DNA of 33,414 nt from Paracoccus marcusii (GTDB taxonomy: Bacteria; Pseudomonadota; Alphaproteobacteria; Rhodobacterales; Rhodobacteraceae). The stretch's first letter is position 1. Each line of letters opens with the position of its first letter. The notes beneath the pieces are model-generated. The model searched no databases, was not told the origin of the DNA, and saw only the letters and a program-made list of their open reading frames with translations. This document shows, piece after piece, positions 6,889-14,038 of the stretch. A program made the position numbers and the translations under genes. Location: the NCBI RefSeq assembly GCF_006151785.1, contig NZ_VDDD01000025.1:1-33414 (forward strand). Reading direction: 5' to 3'.

Positions 6889-7797
6889 TCAGCCCAGATC
6901 CAGCAGCGGTCGCGCCGCCGCGGTCAGCAGGCGGGCCAGATCGTCGAACCAGCCCTGCCCCGGAGTCGATGCGCGGCGCATCAGCATGACCTGCCGCGCG
7001 GGCTGGGGGTCGGGAAACCTGACGGCCGTCAGGCCGGGTGCCGCGGCCAGCTCCTGCCGGCGGGCGATCTCGGGCAGGAAGGTCAGGCCCATGCCCTGCG
7101 CGGCAAGGCGGCACAGGGTCGACAGCGACGCGGCCCCCAGGTCCAGCCGCGCCGCGCGACGGTTCAGCCCGCAGACCTCAAGGGCCTGGTCGCCAAGGCA
7201 ATGCCCCTCGTCCAGCAACAGAAGCTGGCCGGGATCCAGCGCGTCCGGGGACAGCGGTCGGCTGCGCAGATCGGCGATTCGCGCCGCGCTGCCGGCTAGC
7301 AGAAAGCGGTCGGCGAACAGCGGTATGGCCTGCAGGCCCGGCCCTTCGGGCGGGCTGGCGACGACGATGGCATCCAGCCGCCCCGCCTGCAGTTCGTCCA
7401 GCAGGCGGTCGGTCTGCGCCTCGCGCAGATGCAGGTCGCGCCCGATGTCGCGCGCCCGCAAAAGGGGCAGCGCCTCGGGCAGCAGATAGGGCGCGACGGT
7501 GGGAATCATGCCCAGCATCAACCGGCCGCCCTGCCCCGGCTGCCGCAAGTCCTGTTCCAGATCGGTCATCGCGGCCATGACCCGTTGGGCGTGGTCCTGC
7601 AGCGCGCGGCCCTGCGGGGTCAGGACGACACCCTGCGGGGTGCGTTCGACCAGGCGGGCGCCGATCTCCTCCTCCAGCGCGCGGATCTGCATGGACAGCG
7701 CGGGTTGCGTGACGTTGATCGATTCGGCGGCGCGTGTGAAATGGGTGTGCTGCGCCAAGGACAGGAAATAGCGCAGCTGGCGCAGAGTGACATTCAT
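6889..7797 (-). CDS. oxyR: OxyR-type hydrogen-peroxide-sensing LysR regulator
   Basis: This LysR family protein of 302 residues has an N-terminal winged helix-turn-helix (about 5-63, with FTRAAESINVTQPALSMQI) and a two-lobed effector domain. C200 and C209 in the segment DEGHCLGDQALEVCG match the redox pair of E. coli OxyR (C199 and C208) in spacing and context. This pair forms the disulfide that switches OxyR to an activator of peroxide defence genes, so the assignment rests on more than family membership. No catalase or peroxidase gene is adjacent, although such pairing is frequent. It lies 74 bp downstream of the DUF6456 gene and upstream of lipA, all on the minus strand. Confidence 0.88.
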   Translation of the reverse strand: MNVTLRQLRYFLSLAQHTHFTRAAESINVTQPALSMQIRALEEEIGARLVERTPQGVVLTPQGRALQDHAQRVMAAMTDLEQDLRQPGQGGRLMLGMIPTVAPYLLPEALPLLRARDIGRDLHLREAQTDRLLDELQAGRLDAIVVASPPEGPGLQAIPLFADRFLLAGSAARIADLRSRPLSPDALDPGQLLLLDEGHCLGDQALEVCGLNRRAARLDLGAASLSTLCRLAAQGMGLTFLPEIARRQELAAAPGLTAVRFPDPQPARQVMLMRRASTPGQGWFDDLARLLTAAARPLLDLG

Positions 7798-7837
7798 AAG
7801 GGGGCCTGATCAACGACGCGCGGTCAACGCCCACCAT

Positions 7838-7865
7838 CTTATCGACCAGCCCCCGTCTGCGGCAA
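7838..7865 (-). promoter_or_regulatory. Candidate promoter of oxyR
   Basis: On the minus strand TTGCCG (7860-7865) and GATAAG (7838-7843) have a 16-base spacer and lie about 40 bp before the oxyR start. The -10 matches four of six consensus positions. Confidence 0.4.
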
Positions 7866-7871
7866 TGACCT

Positions 7872-9017
7872 TCAACCGATCAGCCGCGATCCCTTGCCGT
7901 AGGTTTCCTCATAGTGCCGCTCAAGCCGCATCAGGGCCAGACGCAGGACGATCTTTCCAGACCGTGCGGACCAGCCAAGACGCCGTTCCGTCATCTCGAT
8001 CCCCTCCAGAAAGCAGCACACCCGCAGGACGATGTCGCCCATGCCCGGGCCCAGGTCGCGCAGCGCGACGGCCACCCGGTCGCGCGCCGATTCCGATCCG
8101 CCGCGATAACCGCCGCCGCCACGCGACACGTCGATCCCCGAGGTCATGAAGCCGTCCCAGTTCTGGGTGACGCGCGGACCCATCTGAGCGAGCTCGAAAT
8201 CCTCGCGCAGGCGTTCGCCCGCGGTGACCATGCCCGGCGTCAGGAATGCCTGTCCATCATGGTCACGCCGCCGCGCCAGCACCAGAAGCGGGCTTTCCGC
8301 GATGTTCACCCGGGTCTGGCGGCGGCGACCATCCTCGGGATCGTCGATGACGCAATCCTCCCACACCCGGTGACGGTCGCCGTGGTCAAACGCCGCCTGG
8401 GCCTCGGCCATGCCGTGGACGGGCTGGGCGCCCTCGTGGACCGGGTGGGCGTCCGCAAACGACGATGGCCCCGGCACGGCGCTGCGCTGGCGGGGCGACC
8501 GCAGCATCTGGCGCAGGGCCTCGCGCCCTGCCGGCGCGATGACATAGCGCTGGATGCGCCCCCCGCCCCGCGTCTGCACGACCCATCCCTTCAGCGCCAT
8601 CATTTCTGCCAGGGCGCGTTCCAGAACGGCGGTACGGATGTCGTCGCGCGTGACGATCGCCTTGTCCATGCCGGGGGCCGATGCCATGCACGCACCCGGC
8701 TCTGCCAACCGGCGCAGCACGCGCAGGGCCTGACGCTCATCAGGCGCATTGGCCCCCTCGGGCCGCGGTGCCAGCGCGGCATCCACCAGCGGATCGTCGC
8801 GGCGCGCCTCGAACCGGCGGATACGGCGCAGGATGGTTGAGGCATGAACACCGGCCTCGCGCGCCAGGGCACGGATCGTCACCCCCTGGTCGACGTGGCG
8901 CAGGTAAAGGCGCGCGTCCTCGCTCAGGTCGTCTTGCGCGCAGGTCTGCCCTTGCACCTGCGCACGGTGCTCCGCGATGCCCGTGTGGATTGCGAAATCA
9001 CCGGTCAATATGGTCAT
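7872..9017 (-). CDS. DUF6456 domain protein with N-terminal helix-turn-helix
   Basis: The protein has 381 residues. Residues 40-70 (LYLRHVDQGVTIRALAREAGVHASTILRRIRRFE) form a classic helix-turn-helix, which is followed by a region resembling a winged-helix domain (GGGRIQRYVIAPAGREALR). The C-terminal 130 residues are the conserved DUF6456 block, with FLTPGMVTAGERLREDFE, VTQNWDGFMTSG and the closing GSRLIG. This architecture is widespread and nearly restricted to Rhodobacterales, always of unknown function; DNA binding is strongly suggested. It is divergent from a DUF6477 gene, another lineage-specific protein, and followed by oxyR. AGGGA stands 8 bases before the ATG. Family name from memory; the helix-turn-helix is seen directly. 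Confidence 0.8.
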   Translation of the reverse strand: MTILTGDFAIHTGIAEHRAQVQGQTCAQDDLSEDARLYLRHVDQGVTIRALAREAGVHASTILRRIRRFEARRDDPLVDAALAPRPEGANAPDERQALRVLRRLAEPGACMASAPGMDKAIVTRDDIRTAVLERALAEMMALKGWVVQTRGGGRIQRYVIAPAGREALRQMLRSPRQRSAVPGPSSFADAHPVHEGAQPVHGMAEAQAAFDHGDRHRVWEDCVIDDPEDGRRRQTRVNIAESPLLVLARRRDHDGQAFLTPGMVTAGERLREDFELAQMGPRVTQNWDGFMTSGIDVSRGGGGYRGGSESARDRVAVALRDLGPGMGDIVLRVCCFLEGIEMTERRLGWSARSGKIVLRLALMRLERHYEETYGKGSRLIG

Positions 9018-9233
9018 GTCAGGTCCCTTGTCGTCCTCGGGCAGCCCGGCAGTAGACTACCCTGGGTTGAAATCTTTCCCTGTGGTTAACAGGGTGTTTC
9101 TGCACATAGCCGCAACATTCCCTAACAATTCCTAAAGAAACCTTGCTCCACCGCGCGCTGCGGCAGGGCTTTTGGCAACACACCTCAAGGTTGTGTGAAG
9201 GTGACCCCGTGGCAAACGCAAAGGATCAGCCCC
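9018..9233. promoter_or_regulatory. Divergent AT-richer control region between DUF6456 and DUF6477 genes
   Basis: This 216 bp region is notably less GC-rich than the coding DNA. It includes GTTAAC in the 9080s, resembling a CtrA half-site (TTAAC), and a repeated CTAA motif with six-base spacing in the 9120s-9130s. The DUF6477 gene has AAGGAT at 9221-9226 as its ribosome binding site. No convincing -35/-10 pair was found on either strand. Confidence 0.35.
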
Positions 9234-9569
9234 ATGACCGCAGTCTCGAACGTGATCGTTTTTCGCCCCCGCCCGACGAATCAGGGCCTGCGCCGTCCCG
9301 GAACGCTGATCCGGGCCGCCCGCGAAGGTCAGAAGACCTGGAAGCGCGATCGCGACCTGCCCCGCCTGCTGCGCAGCGACCGCTGCCCCGCGCCGGGCGC
9401 CGTCCTGTCCCGCCTGCGGGCCGAGGAGCAGATCCAGAACGACATGCGCGTGACCCAGGCTGCCGAATACGACTTGCGCCGCCACGTCCTGCTGGTCATC
9501 GCCATCCTGGCAGAGATGCGTGCCGCGATCGACGCCGCGCCGATGCCGGCCACGGCCATCGCGCTGTGA
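9234..9569 (+). CDS. DUF6477 family protein
   Basis: The protein has 111 residues from the ATG at 9234, chosen for the AAGGAT seven bases upstream; an earlier start at 9195 lacks such a site. It has a basic central part (LRRPGTLIRAAREGQKTWKRDRDLPRLL) followed by two predicted helices, ending in RRHVLLVIAILAEMRAA. I recognise the LIRAAR...YKRDRDL-RLL...E...RRH pattern of DUF6477, a small protein of Rhodobacterales with no known role. It is divergent from the DUF6456 gene, and the two may share regulation. Its 3' end lies 3 bp from the end of the convergent HerA-like gene. Confidence 0.75.
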   Translation: MTAVSNVIVFRPRPTNQGLRRPGTLIRAAREGQKTWKRDRDLPRLLRSDRCPAPGAVLSRLRAEEQIQNDMRVTQAAEYDLRRHVLLVIAILAEMRAAIDAAPMPATAIAL

Positions 9570-9572
9570 CCA

Positions 9573-11123
9573 TCAGCGTTTCTTGATCAGGGAACCCAGA
9601 ACGCCCCGGACCAGCGCCTGCCCGGTCCGGGTCCCCAACTGCCGGGCAAGGCTCTTGCCAAAGGTCTGCACGATGCTGTCGGACCGCCCGCGCGGCACAG
9701 CCTTCTCGCGTGCCGGCGCCTGATATGGTCGCCCCCGTCCCGGACCGGCGGGCATGTCGAACAACCCGTCGTCATCCTTCTTCACACTGGCCGCCTGGGC
9801 TGCGGCCTGGGTCTTGCGTGCCAGCATCTCATGCGCGGAATCGCGATCCAGGGCGGTGTCGTATTTCGGCCCCATCGGGGACGTGGCCCGGATCGCTGCG
9901 CGCTCATGGTCCGTGATCGGGCCAACCTGACTGAACGGCGGTCGGATCAGCGTCCGCTGCGCGATGCCCGGCACACCCTTCGGCTGCAGGAAAGAGGTCA
10001 CGGCCTCGCCCGTCCCCACCTGCTGGATCGTCTTAGCGATGTCGAAATCGGGGTTGGTCCGATAGTTCTGCGCCGCATCGCGCAAGGCTTTCTGATCCTT
10101 GGCGGTGAACGCCCGCAGCGCGTGCTGAACCCGGTTGCCCAATTGGCCAAGCACCGATTCGGGAATGTCGGCGGGGTTCTGGGTGACGAACCAGATGCTG
10201 ACGCCTTTCGACCGGATCAACCGTGCCACCCGCTCGACCTTTTCGATCAGGGCCTTCGGCGCGTCGTCGAACAGCAGATGCGCCTCGTCAAAGAAGAACG
10301 CGACGCGGGGCTTGTCCGGATCGCCCACTTCGGGCAGCTGCTCGAACAACTCCGACAGCAGCCACAGCAGGAATGTCGCGTACAGCCGGGGTGCGTTCAT
10401 CAGGCGCTCTGCCGACAGGATGCTGATGACGCCGCGCCCGTCCGCGTCCTGGCGGATGATATCGGCCAGGGCCAGCGCCGGCTCGCCGAACAGGTTCGCT
10501 CCGCCCTCGGTCTCCAGCACCAGCAGCGCGCGCTGGATCGCGCCTACGCTGGCGGTGCTGACATTGCCATAGCGCGTCGACAGGTCGGCGGCGTTCTGTG
10601 CAACCCAGACAAGCATCGACTGCAGGTCCTTGAGGTCCAGAAGCGGCAGCCCCTCCTCGTCGGCGACGCGGAACGCGATCGCCATGACGCCCTCCTGCGC
10701 TTCCGTCAGGTCCAGCAGGCGCGACAGCAGCAGCGGTCCCATCTCGGCCGGCGTGGTGCGGACGGGATGGCCCTGCTGTCCCCAGACATCCCAGAATGTC
10801 ACCGGATAGGATGCATAGGTCAGATCGATCCCGATCTGACCGGCCCTCGCAAGGAAAGGCTCGTGCAGCTTGCCTTGATCCGATCCCGCCTTGGCCAGCC
10901 CCGCCAGGTCGCCCTTCACATCCGCCAGGAACACCGGAACGCCCGCCGCCGACAGGCTTTCGGCCAGGGTCTGCAGGGTGACGGTCTTGCCCGTCCCCGT
11001 CGCACCCGCGACCAGCCCGTGTCGGTTTGCCAGCTTCAGCAGCATCGTCTCGGGGGTCGCGTATCCGGCGCCGGCGCCGCCCACGAAGATCGTTCCCGCA
11101 TCCAGGTCCAGAACCGAGCCCAT
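9573..11123 (-). CDS. HerA-like helicase/ATPase (DUF853 family)
   Basis: The protein has 516 residues from the ATG at 11123, which has a strong purine-rich site (GGGGGA) before it; a TTG nine codons upstream is less likely. Walker A is GATGTGKT at 40-47, and Walker B is VAFFFDEAH at about 274-282. A further conserved region, SIWFVTQNPADIPESVLGQLGNRVQHALRAFT, is typical of the HerA/FtsK-superfamily bacterial DUF853 proteins. The C-terminus is basic (LGSLIKKR). Family members are predicted DNA-translocating or helicase-like ATPases, but their cellular role is not settled. No NurA nuclease gene is adjacent. The function beyond ATPase is inferred. Confidence 0.85.
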   Translation of the reverse strand: MGSVLDLDAGTIFVGGAGAGYATPETMLLKLANRHGLVAGATGTGKTVTLQTLAESLSAAGVPVFLADVKGDLAGLAKAGSDQGKLHEPFLARAGQIGIDLTYASYPVTFWDVWGQQGHPVRTTPAEMGPLLLSRLLDLTEAQEGVMAIAFRVADEEGLPLLDLKDLQSMLVWVAQNAADLSTRYGNVSTASVGAIQRALLVLETEGGANLFGEPALALADIIRQDADGRGVISILSAERLMNAPRLYATFLLWLLSELFEQLPEVGDPDKPRVAFFFDEAHLLFDDAPKALIEKVERVARLIRSKGVSIWFVTQNPADIPESVLGQLGNRVQHALRAFTAKDQKALRDAAQNYRTNPDFDIAKTIQQVGTGEAVTSFLQPKGVPGIAQRTLIRPPFSQVGPITDHERAAIRATSPMGPKYDTALDRDSAHEMLARKTQAAAQAASVKKDDDGLFDMPAGPGRGRPYQAPAREKAVPRGRSDSIVQTFGKSLARQLGTRTGQALVRGVLGSLIKKR

Positions 11124-11190
11124 CGCATCCCCCACCAACAAATTGCGCAACGCATGCCTTGAAAAGACAATTTTAACGCTTTCATGGCAA

Positions 11191-11270
11191 GGTGAAGTTG
11201 TCCGGATCGCAGCCGTGACCCGGACCTTCCTCCCTGTTGGACTGCCGCGCCCTCGGGCGCGGCTTTTTTT
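11191..11270 (+). ncRNA. Candidate small RNA with own terminator
   Basis: A complete intrinsic terminator stands on the plus strand between two divergent genes, so it cannot serve either of them and implies a separate short transcript. The first arm of a 5' hairpin is GAAG-TT-GTCCGG (11194-11205) and the second CCGGACCTTC (11220-11229). A single-stranded pyrimidine-rich link, CTCCCTGTTGG, follows and then the terminator (11244-11270). Two hairpins joined by a C/U-rich link and closed by a T7 tract is the standard layout of Hfq-type regulatory RNAs. A TTGAAA hexamer at 11159-11164 could be the -35, but the -10 is poor, so the 5' end is uncertain. I do not recognise a named family. Confidence 0.5.
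11244..11270 (+). terminator. Strong intrinsic terminator of the candidate sRNA
   Basis: GCCGCGCC (11244-11251) and GGCGCGGC (11256-11263) form a perfect eight-pair stem with a CTCG loop. Seven T residues follow at 11264-11270. It is oriented for the plus strand. Confidence 0.85.
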
Positions 11271-11381
11271 ATGTGATCGGGGGAAAATCCATAGACCGTT
11301 GACGGATCACGCCAACGCGATTAGCGTGCGTCTCAATGATGACCGGCCAGTCCGGCAGGGAGAATAACGCAACGCGTCGGG

Positions 11382-11425
11382 GGCCGTGGTGGAAGCCACG
11401 GCCTTTCGCGTCAATTCATGACGCG
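11382..11425. repeat. Two tandem perfect inverted repeats
   Basis: GGCCGTGG/CCACGGCC (11382-11403, six-base loop) is followed after three T residues by CGCGTCA/TGACGCG (11407-11425, five-base loop). Both are perfect. They might be a second terminator or the structured leader of a transcript from 11299-11326, or an operator pair. The T-run after the first is only three bases. Confidence 0.5.
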
Positions 11426-11524
11426 TGTCCGGCCGGTTCGGTTCCCACGCAACTTCTTCAATGCGCAATACTGTGCAATGTCCCGACCTCAAGGGTTGGT
11501 GACAACGCGTGTCTTGGCAGGGGA

Positions 11525-11553
11525 CTGACAAGGCGCCGGCGCCGTGCTAGATC
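11525..11553 (+). promoter_or_regulatory. Predicted promoter of ialB
   Basis: CTGACA (11525-11530) and TAGATC (11548-11553) are 17 bases apart, and TGC precedes the -10, giving an extended -10. The start codon follows about 35 bp later. Confidence 0.55.
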
Positions 11554-11588
11554 AGCCGCAATGCGTTGAGCAAAAGAAAGAAAGATTG

Positions 11589-12389
11589 ATGTTCATTAGA
11601 CATTCGCACGCGCTGTTGGCCGCCGTCGCCCTGATCACCGGGCCCGCATTCGCCCAGGACACCCCGGCGCCGGCCACCCCCGAAACCCCCGCGGCGGAAG
11701 CCCCCGCCGCCGATGCGCCTGCAACCGCCGCACCGGCCGCAGATGCCCCTGCCGCAGACGCGCCGGCCACCACACCTGCCGATGGAGAGACGCCAGCCGC
11801 GCCCGCCGATGCCCCCGCGGCCGAGAACGCGCCCGCAGGTCAGCCCGCGCGCGATCCGAACGGACCGGGCAGCTATTACGCCAAGTCCGAGCATGGCGAT
11901 TGGACCATCCGCTGCATCCGCGCCGATCAGGGCAAGGATCCGTGCGAGATGTACAAGCTGCTGACCGATGCCGACGACAACCCGGTTGCCGAACTGACCA
12001 TGGTTCCGCTGTCGAATGGCGACGTCGCTGCCGGCGCCACCCTGGTCGCACCGCTGGAGACGGACCTGATCGACGGCCTGGGCTTCCAGATCGGATCGGG
12101 CGAGATGCGCGGCTATCCGTTCAGCTTCTGCGCGCCGGTCGGCTGCGTCGCGCGTCTTGGCTTCACCAATCAGGAACTGGCAAGCATGAAGGCCGGCAGC
12201 ACCGCGGCCGTGCAGCTGCTGCCCTTCGGCGGCGACCCGGATTCGCCGGTCCAGCTGAGCATGTCGCTGACCGGCTTCACCGCCGCGTTCGATGAACTGG
12301 CCGCCTATGCCGCCGCACCCGCGCCCGCCCCGGCCGCCGATGCAGAACCGGCAGAGGATACCCCCGCCGAGGACGCACCGGCCGAGTGA
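11589..12389 (+). CDS. IalB (invasion-associated locus B) family exported protein
   Basis: The protein has 266 residues from the ATG at 11589; an earlier ATG at 11544 lies inside the predicted promoter. A Sec signal peptide (MFIRHSHALLAAVALITGPAFA) is followed by a 60-residue Ala/Pro/Asp/Glu low-complexity linker. The IalB-type domain then runs from about 90 to 240, opening with HGDWTIRC. Cys pairs in WTIRC...PCEMY and in FCAPVGCVARLGF match the disulfide pattern of the family. The tail is again Ala/Pro/Glu rich. IalB of Bartonella aids erythrocyte entry, but homologues are common in free-living Alphaproteobacteria, where the role is unknown; I do not infer virulence. A shared terminator follows. 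Confidence 0.85.
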   Translation: MFIRHSHALLAAVALITGPAFAQDTPAPATPETPAAEAPAADAPATAAPAADAPAADAPATTPADGETPAAPADAPAAENAPAGQPARDPNGPGSYYAKSEHGDWTIRCIRADQGKDPCEMYKLLTDADDNPVAELTMVPLSNGDVAAGATLVAPLETDLIDGLGFQIGSGEMRGYPFSFCAPVGCVARLGFTNQELASMKAGSTAAVQLLPFGGDPDSPVQLSMSLTGFTAAFDELAAYAAAPAPAPAADAEPAEDTPAEDAPAE

Positions 12390-12417
12390 TCGCCCCTGCC
12401 ATCGCATGAACGGAAAA

Positions 12418-12445
12418 GGCCGCGTCCCCTAGACGCGGCCTTTTT
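12418..12445. terminator. Bidirectional terminator between ialB and the ketosynthase gene
   Basis: GGCCGCGTC (12418-12426) and GACGCGGCC (12432-12440) form a nine-pair stem with a five-base loop. Five T residues follow on the plus strand, and four A residues precede it (12414-12417), so it can serve both convergent genes. Confidence 0.85.
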
Positions 12446-12464
12446 CATGTGTCCCGCATGACGA

Positions 12465-13763
12465 TCAGACGCGGCGCAGGGCGATGACCGCGTTCAGTCC
12501 GCCAAAGGCGAAGGCATTGGACAGGACGGCATCGACCCGCGCCTCACGGGCCTCGTTGGGAACGACGTCCAGCGCACATTCGGGGTCGGCCTCCTGATAG
12601 CCGATCGTGGGCGCGATCACCCCGTCGCGCAGCGCCATGATGCAGGCCAGCAGTTCGACCGCGCCGGTGCCGCCGATCAGATGGCCGTGCATCGACTTGG
12701 TCGACGACATCATCAACCGGTCCGCGTGATGGCCAAAGGCATGTGCCACCGCCGCACATTCCGTCTTGTCATTCGCGGCAGTGCCCGTTCCGTGGGCATT
12801 GATATAGCCGATATCCTCGCGGTTCAGGCCGGCATCGACCATCGCCCCGGTGATCGCGCGCTCGGCCCCCTGGGCCGATGGCATGACGATGTCCTGCGCA
12901 TCCGACGACATGGCAAAGCCCACGACCTCGGCCAAAATCTCGGCGCCGCGCGCCCGGGCGTGTTCGAAATCCTCGAAGACGAAGACGCCCGCGCCTTCGC
13001 CCTGGACCATGCCGTTACGGTTGGCACTGAAGGGGCGGCAGGCGTCCTTGGACATCACGCGCAGCCCCTCCCATGCCTTGACGCCGCCAAAGCACAGCAT
13101 CGCATCGGACCCGCCCGACAGCATGACGTCGGCCGCGCCCGACCGCACCATCTGGAACGCCAGGCCCATCGCATGATTGCTGCTGGCGCAGGCGGTGGCG
13201 ACGGTGAAGGCGGGGCCGCGTAGGCCGAATTCCATGCTGACATGGCTGGCCGCGGCATTGTTCATCAGCTTGGGGACCACGAAGGGATGGACGCGGTTCT
13301 TCCCCTCCTCATAGACGGCGCGATAGTTCTCGTCCCAGGTGTTCAGGCCACCGCCGGCCGTGCCCAGGATGACCCCCGACCGCAGGCCAAGCGCGCCCTG
13401 AAAGTGCAGGCCCGACTGCTCGACCGCCTGCTTGGCGGCCAGCAGGGTGAACTGGGTGAACTTGTCATAGAGCAGGATCTGCTGGCGGTTGAAATAGGTC
13501 TCGGGCGTCCAGTCGTGGACCTGTCCGCCGATCTGGATCGACAAGCGATCGACATCGCGAAAATCTAGCTGCGTGATCCCGCAGCGACCCTCGCGGAACG
13601 CCTCCAGGGTGGTGGCGACATCGTGGCCAAGCGCGTTGATCGTGCCGGCGCCGGTGATCACCACACGGCGCAGCCCGCCGCGGCCGGTCGTCTCGGCCGC
13701 AGGCCGGATCGCGGGTGCCGCGCGGCCTGCGTCGATCAGCGCTTCGTCCACGGGGGCGGTCAT
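12465..13763 (-). CDS. Beta-ketoacyl-ACP synthase (KAS II-like)
   Basis: This protein of 432 residues is a condensing enzyme of the FabF type that extends acyl-ACP with malonyl-ACP. The catalytic residues are in place: C192 in TACASS, H324 in NAHGTGT, K356 in STKSMHGH and H361. The GGTGAVE glycine loop is also present. The first 30 residues are an unusual Pro/Ala extension before the beta strand RRVVITGAG. The gene starts in an ATGA overlap with an acyl carrier protein gene and lies downstream of lpxD. That dedicated carrier points to a special acyl chain, for example for lipid A, rather than bulk fatty acid synthesis. The housekeeping fabF would normally be next to acpP, so this is probably a second copy. 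That last point is inference. Confidence 0.88.
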   Translation of the reverse strand: MTAPVDEALIDAGRAAPAIRPAAETTGRGGLRRVVITGAGTINALGHDVATTLEAFREGRCGITQLDFRDVDRLSIQIGGQVHDWTPETYFNRQQILLYDKFTQFTLLAAKQAVEQSGLHFQGALGLRSGVILGTAGGGLNTWDENYRAVYEEGKNRVHPFVVPKLMNNAAASHVSMEFGLRGPAFTVATACASSNHAMGLAFQMVRSGAADVMLSGGSDAMLCFGGVKAWEGLRVMSKDACRPFSANRNGMVQGEGAGVFVFEDFEHARARGAEILAEVVGFAMSSDAQDIVMPSAQGAERAITGAMVDAGLNREDIGYINAHGTGTAANDKTECAAVAHAFGHHADRLMMSSTKSMHGHLIGGTGAVELLACIMALRDGVIAPTIGYQEADPECALDVVPNEAREARVDAVLSNAFAFGGLNAVIALRRV

Positions 13764-14026
13764 TCCGCCTTTTCCGCGACCAGCCGATGCACCGCGGCGA
13801 TGATCGTGCCCATGTTCGAGATGTCGAAGTCGGACTTCTCGGGCTCGTTCGCGTTGAACGGGATCGAGATGTCGAACTCTTCCTCGATGGCAAAGATCGA
13901 TTCGACCAGGCCCAGGCTGTCGATGCCCAGTTCGGCGGGGGTCGCGTCATCGGTGATCTGGTCGGGTTCCAGCATCGCCTGCTCCGCGATGATGGCCCGA
14001 ATGCGCTGCGTGATGTCGTCTGTCAT
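13760..14026 (-). CDS. Specialised acyl carrier protein
   Basis: The protein has 88 residues and is acidic. The phosphopantetheine attachment site is S37 in GIDSLGL. It is longer than the housekeeping ACP (about 77) because of a segment at about 58-70 (NANEPEKSDFDISN) before the last helix. AcpXL-type carriers, which serve very-long-chain acyl transfer to lipid A in rhizobia, have a similar extra segment, but the match is only suggestive. It is encoded 12 bp after lpxD and overlaps the ketosynthase by 4 bp (ATGA), so all three are probably one transcript. It is not the usual acpP, which lies between fabG and fabF. Confidence 0.85.
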   Translation of the reverse strand: MTDDITQRIRAIIAEQAMLEPDQITDDATPAELGIDSLGLVESIFAIEEEFDISIPFNANEPEKSDFDISNMGTIIAAVHRLVAEKAE

Positions 14027-14038
14027 GTCGCCTCCTGT

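Larger units (their letters stand above)
11124..11588. other. 465 bp non-coding region between divergent HerA-like and ialB genes
   Basis: No protein gene is supported here. The region contains a candidate small RNA with a strong plus-strand terminator (about 11191-11270), a TTGACG/TTAGCG promoter-like pair (11299-11326), two tandem inverted repeats (11382-11403 and 11407-11425), and the predicted ialB promoter (11525-11553). Short ORFs across it are interrupted by the hairpins and have atypical composition. Confidence 0.6.

Noticed and set aside
11158..11187. Heat-shock (RpoH-type) promoter before the candidate sRNA
   Set aside because: CTTGAA is present, but no acceptable -10 partner could be placed at the right spacing.
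11544..11588. N-terminal extension of the IalB-family protein from an earlier ATG
   Set aside because: It lies in the predicted -10 region and would place 15 hydrophilic residues before the signal peptide.
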